In this document: piece after piece, positions 6,910 through 15,284 of the stretch | Position numbering within the stretch: the stretch's first letter is position 1 | Layout of the letters: each line of letters starts with the position of its first letter | Assembly: GCA_013791775.1 (NCBI GenBank) | Contig: VMTE01000038.1 | Coordinates: forward strand, 1-32,983 | DNA length: 32,983 nucleotides | Direction: 5' to 3' | DNA from: Hyphomonas sp. | GTDB lineage: Bacteria; Pseudomonadota; Alphaproteobacteria; Caulobacterales; Hyphomonadaceae | The notes under the pieces: model-generated | Databases searched by the model: none | The model's input: the letters and a program-made list of their open reading frames with translations, nothing else | What the model was told of the DNA's origin: nothing | Program-made: the position numbers and the translations under genes

Positions 6910-9900
6910 GTCAGGTCTCCTTTTGTTTCAGTTAGGTCAAGGTGGGCGTCATCCGTGCTGGCTCCGGCGCGCGCGGAAAGCTGGAACCCGGTCCGGATAT
7001 AGTAGATCGCCGGGATGACGATCAGGGTGAGGATCAGGGTCGAGGCCATGCCGCCCAGCATCGGCAGGGCAATCCGGCGCATGACGTCTGAACCCAGCCC
7101 TTCGGTCAGGAAGATCGGGGCGAGCCCTACCAGCAGCGTAAATACGGTCATCAGCTTCGGCCGGACGCGCATGGCGGCGCCGCGGCTGATGGCGGCAAAG
7201 AGGTCGGCATGTGTCCGGGGCTGGGCTTTGCGCACTTCGCCGTCGATATAGAGCAGCATGATCACGGCGGTTTCCGCCGCGATGCCGCCGAGCGCGATGA
7301 ACCCGACGGCCACGGCGACAGAGAGGTTGTAGCCTGCGAGCCAGACCGCCCATATGCCGCCGATCAGACCGAAGGGCAGGCTTGCCATGATGATCAGTGT
7401 CCGGTCGAGCCGCCCGAAATGCAGCATCAGGAGCAGGAAGATCAGCGCGACTGCGGCCGGGATCGCGATAGCGAGCCGGGCATTGGCTTCTGCAAGCTGT
7501 TCGTACTGGCCAGAGAAGGTCACGGCATAACCGGCGGGCAACTCGACTGCTGCGGCGACGGCTTCGCGTGCTTCGGTGACATAGCTACCCATGTCGCGCC
7601 CGGCGATATCGACGAACACCCAGCCGGTGAGCCGGGCATTCTCGGAGCGGATCATCGGCGGGCCCTCGCTATAGGCGATGGCCGCGAGTTCCCCGAGCGG
7701 GACGTGTGCGCCCGTTGGAGTGGGTACGAGGACCGTTTCGAGGTCGCCGGCGTCTTCGCGGAAAGGCCGGTCATAGCGCAGGATGATGTCATAGCGTTCC
7801 CGGCCCTCGACGGACTGGGCGAGCCGCATGCCGCCGAGGGCGCTTTGCACCACGGCCTGAAAGGTACCCATGTCGATATTTCGCCGGGCGAGTTCGGCCC
7901 TGTCGGGCGTGATCTCGAGAAATTTGCCGCCGAGCACCCGGTCGGCAAAGGCTGACCGCGTGCCGGGCAGTTGCGAAACTACGGCTTCGATATCTCGGGC
8001 GATGCGCTCGATCTCCGCGAGGCTGTCGCCGGTGACTTTCACGCCGATAGGCGTGCGCACGCCAGTCGAGACCATGTCCATGCGGATCTTGATCGGGTAA
8101 CCCCAGGAATTGACGAGGCCTGGCATCTGGAGGCGTTGGTTGAGTTCGTCCTGCAGGGCTTCCGGCGTCAGGCCGGGCCGCCACTCCTCTTTCGGCTTCA
8201 GGTGGACCCAGGTCTCGATCATGGTCAGCGGCGCGGGGTCGGTGGCCGTGTCGGCGCGGCCGGCCTTGCCGAAAACGCGCTCGACTTCCGGCACGGTCAT
8301 GATGACGCGGTTCGTCTGGCCGAGGATTTCGCGCATCTTGGTCGCGGAGGCGCCGGGCAGGGTGATCGGCATGTAAAGGAGTTCGCCCTCGTAGAGCGCG
8401 GGCATGAATTCCGAACCCAGCCGCTGGACGGGAACAATGACGCTGGCAGTGAGTGCAAGTGCAAGGGCAACAGTTACCCACTTGAACCTCAGCGCGAGGT
8501 GCAGGACAGGTTTGTAGACCCATATGAAAAATACATTCAGCGGATTGGCTTCCTCGCGCCGGAACTTGCCGCGCATCAGGTAGAGCATCAGCACTGGCAC
8601 AAGGGTCACCGACAGGATGGCTGCAAACGCCATCGCGTAGGTCTTGGTGAAGGCGAGCGGGCTGAACAGGCGGTAGCTTTCACCGGTCAGCGCAAAGACC
8701 GGCAGGAACGACACCGTGATGATCAGCAGCGAAAAGAAGATACCGGGGCCGACTTCCTGCGCCGCCTCAATCAGGGCTGCGCGGCGCGTCCGTGCATCGA
8801 TCCGGTCGCCGAGTTCGGACAATCTGCGGCTCGCGTTCTCGACGAGCACGATAGAGGCATCAACCATGGCGCCGATGGCGATGGCGATGCCGCCGAGGCT
8901 CATGATGTTGGCGGTGACACCCTGCAGCGACATGATGAGGAAAGCGCCGAGCACGCCGAGCGGCAGGGCGATAACCGCGACCAGGGACGAGCGTACATGC
9001 AGGAGGAAGACAAGGATCACCAGCGCGACCACGATGCCTTCCTCGATGAGTTTCTCCTTGAGGTATGCAACGGCGCCTTCGATGAGCGGGGCGCGGTCAT
9101 AGACCGTGACGATCTCGACGCCGTCCGGCAGGCCGCGCTGGAGTTCGGAGAGCTTGTCTTTCACACGGCCGATGACCTGCAAGGCGTTCTCGCCATCGCG
9201 CATGATGACGATGCCGGCGACAGTCTCGCCCTCACCGTTCAGTTCCACAACGCCGCGCCGAAGGGCCGGGCCTTCGATGATGCGTGCGACGTCCCGCAGG
9301 AGGACGGGTGTTCCGTCCGCTGCATATAAAACCACCTGCTCAAGATCAGCACGTTCATCGATATAGCCTGACGAACGGATGATGAACTCGGTTTCAGCCT
9401 GTTCGAGAACGCGTCCACCCACCTCGCTTGACGCGGCGCGCACTGCATCCCTGACCCACCCGAGTGGCAGGTCGTAGCGGCGCAGCGCATTGGGATCGAT
9501 CAGGACCTGGTATTCGCGGACGAAGCCTCCTACCGATGCAATCTCGGCGACGCCTTCCACGCCGGCCAGTTCGAGCTTCAGGAACCAGTCCTGGAGGGAG
9601 CGAAGCTCGGCAAGATCAGTGTTTCCCGTCTTGTCGACCAGCGCATACTGGTAAACCCATCCCACGCCGGTCGCGTCCGGCCCTATCCTGGGGACCGCGC
9701 CTTCGGGCAGGGCCGGGCCCAGACGCGAGAGCGCTTCAAGGACGCGCGAGCGGGCCCAGTAAAGATCCACATCGTCCTCGAAGATCACGTAGACAAAGCT
9801 TGTCCCGAACATCGAGGTGGCGCGGACGTCCTTCGTCTTCGGCAGGCCGAGCAGGTTCGTCGAGAGCGGATACGTGACGAGGTCTTCGACAATCTGGGGG

Positions 9901-10115
9901 CTCTGACCCGGAAAGTCGGTGCGGATTATGACCTGCGTATCGGTGAGATCGGGAATCGCATCGAGCGGCGTGCGTTCTACGGCCAGCCAGCCGGCAACCG
10001 CCAGTGCGGCGGCGAGGATGAGGACGATAAGCTGGTTGCGGACCGACCAGGAAATCAGGCCCGCGACCCACGAACGGGATGGATCGCGGCCAGAGAGATC
10101 TTCAGGCGCGCTCAT
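6906..10115 (-). CDS. cusA: CusA-type Cu(I)/Ag(I) RND efflux pump
   Basis: This 1069-residue inner-membrane RND transporter of the heavy-metal (HME) group has twelve expected transmembrane helices in the usual 1+5+1+5 arrangement and two large periplasmic loops. The N-terminal DLTDTQVIIRT matches the monovalent-cation (Cus/Sil) branch better than the Czc branch. Proton-relay positions are retained: Asp in GAMVDASIV (TM4), Glu in GGIAAETAV (TM10) and Lys in RPKLMTV (TM11). A methionine in RMDMVSTG fits a substrate-pathway Met of E. coli CusA. It pumps cuprous or silver ions from the periplasm or cytoplasm through CusB and CusC, driven by protons. It overlaps cusB and the cusF-like gene by ATGA. 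Long open frames on the opposite strand here are shadows. Confidence 0.94.
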   Translation of the reverse strand: MSAPEDLSGRDPSRSWVAGLISWSVRNQLIVLILAAALAVAGWLAVERTPLDAIPDLTDTQVIIRTDFPGQSPQIVEDLVTYPLSTNLLGLPKTKDVRATSMFGTSFVYVIFEDDVDLYWARSRVLEALSRLGPALPEGAVPRIGPDATGVGWVYQYALVDKTGNTDLAELRSLQDWFLKLELAGVEGVAEIASVGGFVREYQVLIDPNALRRYDLPLGWVRDAVRAASSEVGGRVLEQAETEFIIRSSGYIDERADLEQVVLYAADGTPVLLRDVARIIEGPALRRGVVELNGEGETVAGIVIMRDGENALQVIGRVKDKLSELQRGLPDGVEIVTVYDRAPLIEGAVAYLKEKLIEEGIVVALVILVFLLHVRSSLVAVIALPLGVLGAFLIMSLQGVTANIMSLGGIAIAIGAMVDASIVLVENASRRLSELGDRIDARTRRAALIEAAQEVGPGIFFSLLIITVSFLPVFALTGESYRLFSPLAFTKTYAMAFAAILSVTLVPVLMLYLMRGKFRREEANPLNVFFIWVYKPVLHLALRFKWVTVALALALTASVIVPVQRLGSEFMPALYEGELLYMPITLPGASATKMREILGQTNRVIMTVPEVERVFGKAGRADTATDPAPLTMIETWVHLKPKEEWRPGLTPEALQDELNQRLQMPGLVNSWGYPIKIRMDMVSTGVRTPIGVKVTGDSLAEIERIARDIEAVVSQLPGTRSAFADRVLGGKFLEITPDRAELARRNIDMGTFQAVVQSALGGMRLAQSVEGRERYDIILRYDRPFREDAGDLETVLVPTPTGAHVPLGELAAIAYSEGPPMIRSENARLTGWVFVDIAGRDMGSYVTEAREAVAAAVELPAGYAVTFSGQYEQLAEANARLAIAIPAAVALIFLLLMLHFGRLDRTLIIMASLPFGLIGGIWAVWLAGYNLSVAVAVGFIALGGIAAETAVIMLLYIDGEVRKAQPRTHADLFAAISRGAAMRVRPKLMTVFTLLVGLAPIFLTEGLGSDVMRRIALPMLGGMASTLILTLIVIPAIYYIRTGFQLSARAGASTDDAHLDLTETKGDLT

Positions 10116-11920
10116 GGACGGACACCTTTCATCGGGTCAGGCCAGGCGACAGGTTCAGACGGTCCATCTGTGTACGGATTGTGCGGGTCTGCACCCTCCT
10201 GCAGCCAGAGCCGGCCGGTACCAGTGTCCCGGAACAAGATGAGGCCGGCCTCGCGGTAATGGACCGGCGCGCCGTCCAGAAGCCAGGGTTCGATCGCGGT
10301 CGTCAGCCGGGCGAGATTATCCGCCAAGGCGGAGCCATCATCTGCCGTCTTCGCGGCGCGAAGGGCGGCCTCTGCCTCTTCGAGAATAGGCTCAAGCCTT
10401 GTCTGCGCAAAACGCGCGCGCAGCGTTTCGCCGAGTAAGAGAGCGGGGTCCACGAAGCGCGCATCGATCCGGTAGTTATCCGTGAGGGCTTCATGGAAAT
10501 ATAGAGCCATGTCCGTAAAGTGATCGATATTCGCAAGTGTCGCCGCATCGACCGGAAGTTCAGACAGCGGCGTATCCGGTCCGGCCGTGACAGCGGCGGG
10601 CCCCTGCAGCTTGGCGAGACCTTCACGGAGGTTGGCCTCGCTGTCGAGCAGGAACTGGCCGCTGGCGACGACTTCGTCACCAGCGCTCAGGCCAGACAGG
10701 ATCTCGGTGCGGCTATTGGCTCGGATCCCGGTCGTAACGGCGCGGCCCGTGAACCGGCCCTCTCCAAGTGCGATGATCACCTGCGCACCGCGGCTGTCCT
10801 GCAGCACTGCTTCGCTGGGCACAGACAGGCGGGTCTCACCCGGGATATCGATGGCAATGTCGGCATAGGCCCCGGGGCGAAGGTAACCGGCAGCATTGTC
10901 GATCTCTATTCGAACCTGGGCAGTGCGGGTTTTCGGGTCGATGGTCGGATAGATATAGTCGATCACGCCGGTACCGGGCGCCTCTGGCGCGCTGGGGAAG
11001 GACAAGCGAACCGGGAAACCGGTCTCGATCAGCGACAGGTCCGTTTCCGGAATCGCCGCCATTATCCAGACGCCCGCATAAGATTGCAGGCGCAGGATTG
11101 GCGTGCCGGGTTTGATATAGTCGCCTTCTCGCACCTCAAGGGCCGCGACAGTCCCACCAGCTTCCGCATAGACGGGCACCCGCTCGATGACCGCACGGGT
11201 CTCGGCCACGCGGTTGATCGCGGCGTCCTGCATGCCGAGCGAGCGCAGGCGCTGGCGCACGGCGGCAATCCGCTTGTCGTTGCCGATGGCGAAGGCGTTG
11301 AGGAAATCTTTCTGCGCGGCGATCAGGTCAGGGCTGTAGACGCGGTAGAGCAGGGCGCCCGGTCGAACCGCGTCGCCTTCAGCGCGCACGGTTAAAGTAT
11401 CGATCCAGCCTTCGAGACGTGCGACGGAGACGTTTTCGAGACGGTCATTGGTCTCGACCGTGCCGAACGCGCGCAGCGAGCGCCCGAAGGCCGCAGTCTC
11501 TGCTCTGACCGTCCGTATTCCCATCGTCTGGATCATTTCCGGGGAAACGATGACACCAGGTTCGGCGGCTTCATCTGCATAGACCGGTATGTAGTCCATC
11601 CCCATGAAGTCTTTCTTGGGAATGGGCGAAGTGTCCGGCTGACCCATAGGGTTCTTGTAATAGAGGATATCACCGCGCCCCGCGCTTGCGGTGTTCCCGC
11701 TGACCGGCACGAGGTCCATGCCGCAGATCGGACAGGAACCGCCTGCGTCTGTCGAGATATAATGCGGATGCATAGGACAGGTGTACGAGGCCGCCTGAGC
11801 GTCAGTTGAAGTCCCTGCGCCCGCAGAGCTGCCCTGGGAGCGCACGCCAGAGGCATCGCTGCAGGCGGCAAGCAGCGCGGCGGAAGCCGCAACGGTGAGG
11901 AGGAGAAGGCGGCGGTTCAT
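10112..11920 (-). CDS. cusB: CusB-type periplasmic adaptor with extra metal domains
   Basis: This 602-residue membrane-fusion lipoprotein (LLAAC, C20) links the RND pump to the outer-membrane channel. Domains in order: a heavy-metal-binding domain at about 46-73 (YTCPMHPHYISTDAGG followed by CPICGMDLVP), a second Met segment at about 86-115 (NPM and FMGMD) equivalent to the metal-binding N-terminus of E. coli CusB, then the barrel-sandwich, alpha-hairpin and beta-barrel adaptor core to about 435. A C-terminal DUF3347 domain (about 465-600) starts IDHFTDMALYFHEAL and includes the GLILFRDTG/WLQEGADPHNPY region. It is about 200 residues longer than E. coli CusB because of the added end domains. 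It overlaps both neighbours by 4 bp. Confidence 0.92.
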   Translation of the reverse strand: MNRRLLLLTVAASAALLAACSDASGVRSQGSSAGAGTSTDAQAASYTCPMHPHYISTDAGGSCPICGMDLVPVSGNTASAGRGDILYYKNPMGQPDTSPIPKKDFMGMDYIPVYADEAAEPGVIVSPEMIQTMGIRTVRAETAAFGRSLRAFGTVETNDRLENVSVARLEGWIDTLTVRAEGDAVRPGALLYRVYSPDLIAAQKDFLNAFAIGNDKRIAAVRQRLRSLGMQDAAINRVAETRAVIERVPVYAEAGGTVAALEVREGDYIKPGTPILRLQSYAGVWIMAAIPETDLSLIETGFPVRLSFPSAPEAPGTGVIDYIYPTIDPKTRTAQVRIEIDNAAGYLRPGAYADIAIDIPGETRLSVPSEAVLQDSRGAQVIIALGEGRFTGRAVTTGIRANSRTEILSGLSAGDEVVASGQFLLDSEANLREGLAKLQGPAAVTAGPDTPLSELPVDAATLANIDHFTDMALYFHEALTDNYRIDARFVDPALLLGETLRARFAQTRLEPILEEAEAALRAAKTADDGSALADNLARLTTAIEPWLLDGAPVHYREAGLILFRDTGTGRLWLQEGADPHNPYTDGPSEPVAWPDPMKGVRP

Positions 11921-13134
11921 GGTTGCACCAGAAGGGCGTTGATACGCGACGCGGCCCCCGCCCTGCGCGCCTCTTCGGCGGCAATGTCTGCACGCAGTTT
12001 AAGGATCGCGATCTCGCCGTCGATGATCGGGGCATAGGTGCCGGCGCCGGACTCGTAGATCGTCAATTGAGCGGCGATCTCGTCGTCCACGGCGGCGATG
12101 TTTTGCGCGAGGACCGCAATCGTTTCTTTCGCAGCCTTCCAGGCCGCTGTTTCGGCAGCGTACCGGGCGGCAGCGCTGCGGGCAGCAGCCTGATACTGCA
12201 TTTCGGCGCTCGCCCGGTCGGCTTGCGCGGCCCGCAGTCGCGGCGCCTGACTGCGGCCGGACCAGAATGGAACGCTGAAGGTCACCATGCCTGAGACCCA
12301 GTCATCACCCGCAAAGTTGGCGCCCGCGTCGCGCTGCTGATAGGTCAGCTGCGCGCCCCAGTTGGGTTTCCAGGCCGCCTCTGCGCCGTCGATGGCGTAG
12401 CCTGCGACATCCATCCCGGCCTCGGCGACCCGGACGGCGTGAAAGTCGCGGGCCTCGCCGCTCCAGCTGGCAGGCTCGACCGGCGGCGCGGGGGTAGTCG
12501 GCACGAGACCTGTCAGGTCGACAAGGCGCGCATCGATTTCAGCCTCACGCTGCTTCAGGACGACGAGCTCTCGGGCGACGCGGGTGCGTTCAGCCTCGAT
12601 CTCGGCGAGCCGGAAAACGGCTGGACGCCCAGCATCGATTTCGGCCGCGGCAACCTCTGTCAGTTCGTCATACTTTACGCGGCGGCTTTCTGCGAGTTCC
12701 TGCTGGCCGGCGATGCTTTGCTTCTCGTGAAGCAGTGCGACGAGTTCGCCGTGCAGCATCGCCAGCTGGGCGTCCCGAAGCCGATCGGTTTGCACAGCCA
12801 TGGCGCGTGCCTCGCCGGATCGCGCCTCGCGGCCCGCACGGCTGGGAATGGCCTGGCTGACACCGACGGCCTTGTTGGTCGGGAGGAAAGCGTTGAACGA
12901 CGGATCGAAGACCGGGAAATTGTTGACGCCGAGCGAGACCACGGGATCAGGCAGGGCGGTCGCAGCGACGGCCCGCTCGCGGCCCGCTTCAGCTCGTTGA
13001 GTGAGGGCTTCTAACGATGGATGCTGGCGCAGACGCGCATCGAGTTCTTCAAGCGATTGAGATGCGGCCGGCAGTGCGACTGCCGCGAGCGCCAGGGCTG
13101 CGAAGAGCAGCCCGTTTCTGAGTGGGGAATACAT
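11917..13134 (-). CDS. cusC: CusC-type TolC-family outer-membrane channel
   Basis: This 405-residue outer-membrane efflux protein has an N-terminal signal peptide (to about residue 26, AASQS) without a lipobox cysteine, followed by the two long coiled-coil repeats of the family: heptad-rich segments such as SGEARAMAVQTDRLRDAQL and ERTRVARELVVLKQREAEI. Pro-rich turns separate the halves. It forms the outer-membrane exit duct of the CusCBA tripartite pump. It is the first structural efflux gene and overlaps cusB by 4 bp. E. coli CusC is a lipoprotein; this one appears not to be. Confidence 0.88.
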   Translation of the reverse strand: MYSPLRNGLLFAALALAAVALPAASQSLEELDARLRQHPSLEALTQRAEAGRERAVAATALPDPVVSLGVNNFPVFDPSFNAFLPTNKAVGVSQAIPSRAGREARSGEARAMAVQTDRLRDAQLAMLHGELVALLHEKQSIAGQQELAESRRVKYDELTEVAAAEIDAGRPAVFRLAEIEAERTRVARELVVLKQREAEIDARLVDLTGLVPTTPAPPVEPASWSGEARDFHAVRVAEAGMDVAGYAIDGAEAAWKPNWGAQLTYQQRDAGANFAGDDWVSGMVTFSVPFWSGRSQAPRLRAAQADRASAEMQYQAAARSAAARYAAETAAWKAAKETIAVLAQNIAAVDDEIAAQLTIYESGAGTYAPIIDGEIAILKLRADIAAEEARRAGAASRINALLVQP

Positions 13135-13199
13135 GGGAGTCGCGCCTTGATGGTTTGAGACGAGGGGCTAGACACCGCGTTTGCGCGGGCCGCACAGTC

Positions 13200-13625
13200 T
13201 CAAATCAAAAGGCGCTGCTTCAGGGAAATCGGTGTGCGGAGTGGGAGCGAGACATTTGGCGGCGGCCCCGTGGCGAGAGTGGGGAGCTGCGGCTCAAAAC
13301 CCGCAAACCCCATGTCCGGAGCCATGGCAACCGCAGTTTCTGGGGTGCTGGCGGTCAGAACGCCAGAGTAATCCGGCGCCTGCACGGCCATCATCAGGCT
13401 GTCGCAATCAAGGCATCCCGGACAATCCAATTGGCTGGACGACGCATTCGCGACGCTATCGGGGACCTGCGCGGCGGTGTCATGCGTGTCGCCGTGGCAG
13501 GGCAGTTCTGCGCGTTCTACCGCAACCAAAGCTACTTTATGCCCGGTCAGGCAGCACGCCATAACCGGCTGGGCCGCGAAGGTCGCGACGACCAGCGTGA
13601 TTAGGAGGCGGGTTAACCGATGCAT
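13200..13625 (-). CDS. Cys-rich exported protein, possible metal binder
   Basis: This 141-residue protein with an N-terminal signal peptide (about 1-23, ending VMA) begins its mature part with a Cys pair, C24-C25. Further cysteines occur in PCHGD and in the cluster DCPGCLDCD. This resembles the small periplasmic proteins that precede copper-resistance operons (CopL/DUF2946-like), although I cannot assign a family with confidence. It lies 65 bp upstream of cusC on the same strand, so it is probably the first gene of the efflux operon. A TTTGAGAC/GTCTCAAA inverted repeat (13154-13161, 13197-13204) spans its end and the gap to cusC. It may sense or buffer copper/silver. Confidence 0.65.
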   Translation of the reverse strand: MHRLTRLLITLVVATFAAQPVMACCLTGHKVALVAVERAELPCHGDTHDTAAQVPDSVANASSSQLDCPGCLDCDSLMMAVQAPDYSGVLTASTPETAVAMAPDMGFAGFEPQLPTLATGPPPNVSLPLRTPISLKQRLLI

Positions 13626-13632
13626 GCAACCA

Positions 13633-13661
13633 ACATAAGCCGGGTTTCGTTAATATTTCAA
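13633..13661 (-). promoter_or_regulatory. Possible sigma-70 promoter of the cus operon
   Basis: Read on the minus strand, a TTGAAA -35 box (13656-13661) and a TTATGT -10 box (13633-13638) are separated by 17 bp, just upstream of the Cys-rich gene at 13625. Transcription would start almost at the ATG, giving a very short or absent leader; there is no clear Shine-Dalgarno sequence. No CueR-type dyad is evident, so copper control may act elsewhere. The call rests on hexamer match and position only. Confidence 0.35.
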
Positions 13662-13677
13662 CGCCGGATGCCTGCTG

Positions 13678-13923
13678 TTACAGCAACGTGATGCAGTCTT
13701 TCGTTGTTGGATGCTGAAAGGGCTCCAAGCTATCCTCGACCGAAGCAAACAATGAATGCGCGCTTTGGTTCCGGCTGATCTGTTTGGGAAACTCAATATC
13801 TAACTGCAAAGTTCGTCCAAGCGACTTGCCTACGTCGATGACGTAGCGCAGCTGCAGCCTGTCATAAAAACAACAATCAATTGTCCGACGCGGCGTAGGG
13901 GATGCAGGTCTGTCCCCGCACAC
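13678..13923 (-). CDS. Possible Rof-like protein or remnant (weak)
   Basis: This 81-codon frame contains TIDCCFYDRLQL, which fits the I-x-C-x-F-[HY]-D-x-L-[EQ] start of the Rho-binding antiterminator (Rof) family. The rest does not match clearly and codon use is less GC3-biased than in neighbouring genes, so it may be a decayed gene or chance. The first dozen residues (MCGDRPASPTPR) are probably not coding. It lies between the cus operon and the folded segment upstream of the DUF736 gene. Confidence 0.25.
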   Translation of the reverse strand: MCGDRPASPTPRRTIDCCFYDRLQLRYVIDVGKSLGRTLQLDIEFPKQISRNQSAHSLFASVEDSLEPFQHPTTKDCITLL

Positions 13924-14295
13924 TGCATCCCCCGGACCTCGAAGCGCAGCAGTGTAGCGCTATGTGGTCCACGTCGTTCAGCTGAACAGATTTTCGGCAA
14001 ATATCAAGGCTGCCGAAGCGATTCCGAGAACATCGACAGATTCACGTTTCGGATAGGCATTATAGCCGGACAAGCTGATCGAGCCAATGCTCTCAGCCGC
14101 AGTTGATAGGCATTTTTCCCAGCACGATTAGAAGTTCGTTGCCGTACTGACTTTCGCCGGCGGTCCAAAGATGCAGACAGCGCCAACTATAGATGACATC
14201 AAGCAGGGCCACAGTTCGAACAGACTCGGTTTCTCATCGAGATGTCGCTGTGCGTTAGACGTTTTGTGGCTCTCAATCGTTTCCGGAACCTGCCT
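13924..14295. other. Region with no convincing gene
   Basis: This stretch has lower GC than its surroundings and several short open frames on both strands, none with a good ribosome-binding site, GC3-biased codons or a recognisable protein. It separates the metal-resistance cargo from the resumed conjugation backbone and may contain the cargo insertion boundary. I see no terminal inverted repeat or duplicated target site in it. Confidence 0.5.
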
Positions 14296-14301
14296 CTCGC
14301 G

Positions 14302-14512
14302 GACCCCTTGTTCCCGTCTCTTGCCGTGTGACCTGGACGACGCGGGTCCGCCCCGAAACCGGCGCTTCCGGAGAATTTTCCCCTGCGCTTCGCGCATTCC
14401 TCGCGGCGCAAAATTCTCCTGCGGGCCGGTGCTCCGCTGCGCTGCGCCCCTGACGGGTTCAGGCCGGCCCCGCGCCGTCCGGGCGGTCCGGCGTCGACGG
14501 GGACAAGGGGTC
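14302..14512. other. Strongly folded segment upstream of DUF736 gene
   Basis: Nested inverted repeats enclose about 210 nt. The outer arms 14302-14318 and 14496-14512 match at 16 of 17 positions. A second pair, 14336-14353 and 14481-14498, matches at 15 of 18. Inside lie two hairpins: GGAGAATTTT (14370-14379) with AAAATTCTCC (14410-14419), and GGGCCGG (14423-14429) with CCGGCCC (14464-14470). The layout is an outer stem enclosing two arms. It ends 36 bp before the DUF736 start. It could be a structured RNA leader, an origin-like DNA structure or a protein-binding region; the sequence does not decide which. Confidence 0.55.
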
Positions 14513-14548
14513 TCCGGGACGACGAGCAGAAACGAAAGGAACTCCCAA

Positions 14549-14872
14549 ATGGCCAACGCACTCGGATATGTCAGCGAAACCAAGACCGGCTTCGAAGGCG
14601 CCCTCGCAATGATGAACCTTACGAGCCCGATCCGCATCGAGAAGAACGCGGAAAAAGGCGCCGAAGGACAACCGGACTACCGCATCTTCGCCGGTGAAAC
14701 CTCGACTGAAATCGGCGGCGGCTGGCTCAGGAAAGCGAAAGCATCGGGACGCGAATACGTCTCGATCACCCTCGCAGACCCGCAGATCGGACCCCGCAAG
14801 ATCTACGCAAACCTTGCGCCGGTCAAAGGCAAGAAAGGCCGCCACGTGATCCTCTGGAACCCGAAGGACTGA
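14549..14872 (+). CDS. DUF736 family protein
   Basis: This 107-residue DUF736 protein is a family commonly found in alphaproteobacterial conjugative plasmids and integrative elements near the transfer genes; its biochemical role is not established. Landmarks are the MANALGYVSE start, PDYRIFAG, the SGREYVSITLADPQ core and the C-terminal HVILWNP. AAAGGA at 14535-14540 serves as ribosome-binding site. The open frame extends upstream to 14171 through the folded segment, but homology begins at 14549. It is monocistronic, with a strong terminator 23 bp after the stop. Confidence 0.9.
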   Translation: MANALGYVSETKTGFEGALAMMNLTSPIRIEKNAEKGAEGQPDYRIFAGETSTEIGGGWLRKAKASGREYVSITLADPQIGPRKIYANLAPVKGKKGRHVILWNPKD

Positions 14873-14895
14873 GCCTTGTAAACCATTGCCCGCGA

Positions 14896-14928
14896 GCCGC
14901 CCCGGAGACTTCTCCGGGGCGGCTTTTT
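14896..14928 (+). terminator. Rho-independent terminator after DUF736 gene
   Basis: A perfect 13-bp GC-rich stem (14896-14908 with 14911-14923) with a very short loop is followed by five T at 14924-14928. It isolates the DUF736 gene from the downstream helix-turn-helix/TraF unit. Confidence 0.92.
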
Positions 14929-14943
14929 GCATGTTTGGTTCCT

Positions 14944-14980
14944 GGAGGGAGAAAATGCGCGGGGCCCATTTTCTCCCTCC
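14944..14980. repeat. Perfect 14-bp inverted repeat
   Basis: The arms GGAGGGAGAAAATG (14944-14957) and CATTTTCTCCCTCC (14967-14980) are exact reverse complements around a 9-nt GC-rich centre. There is no T-run after either arm, so it does not look like a terminator. It sits between the DUF736 terminator and the helix-turn-helix gene at 15042. An operator, RNA hairpin or DNA-processing site are all possible. Confidence 0.8.
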
Positions 14981-15041
14981 AAAGCGGTGCAGTTCCGGCC
15001 AATCCTTTGCGGCGCCGGGCAAGAAGAAGGAGCACCGTACA

Positions 15042-15284
15042 ATGACGAAACAGAGATATGATAAACGCGGAGACGAGGACTGGCCCGAGCTTCTGAGCGT
15101 GACGGAAGCCGCGAAGTTCCTGCGGCTGACGCGCTCTACGCTCGACCATTATCGCTGCGAGGGGCGCGGTCCGATTTACCGTAAACATGGTGCGCGGGTC
15201 TTCTATCCGAAGCCTGATCTGATCCGATGGTCGGAGCGCAATGCCTATGCCTCAACTTCAGAAAAAATCAGGGACACCAAATGA
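15042..15284 (+). CDS. Helix-turn-helix DNA-binding protein
   Basis: This 80-residue protein has a MerR/excisionase-like helix-turn-helix (HTH_17 type): LLSVTEAAKFLRLTRSTLDHYR followed by a wing segment (GPIYRKHGARVFYP) and DLIRWSERN. Such proteins occur immediately upstream of traF in alphaproteobacterial conjugative elements and may regulate transfer genes or act in excision. AAGAAGGAG at 15023-15031 provides the ribosome-binding site. Its stop overlaps the traF start (ATGA). The perfect inverted repeat at 14944-14980 lies just upstream and could be its own operator, which is a guess. Confidence 0.82.
   Translation: MTKQRYDKRGDEDWPELLSVTEAAKFLRLTRSTLDHYRCEGRGPIYRKHGARVFYPKPDLIRWSERNAYASTSEKIRDTK

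Noticed and set aside
7971-9329. 452-codon open frame on the plus strand inside cusA
   Set aside because: Its sequence is His/Asp/Arg-rich low-quality protein antisense to a clear RND pump; it is a GC-rich shadow.
14171-14548. N-terminal extension of DUF736, and opposing frames 14128-14637 and 14459-15022
   Set aside because: These frames stay open because of the GC-rich folded segment; none has a start signal or family resemblance.
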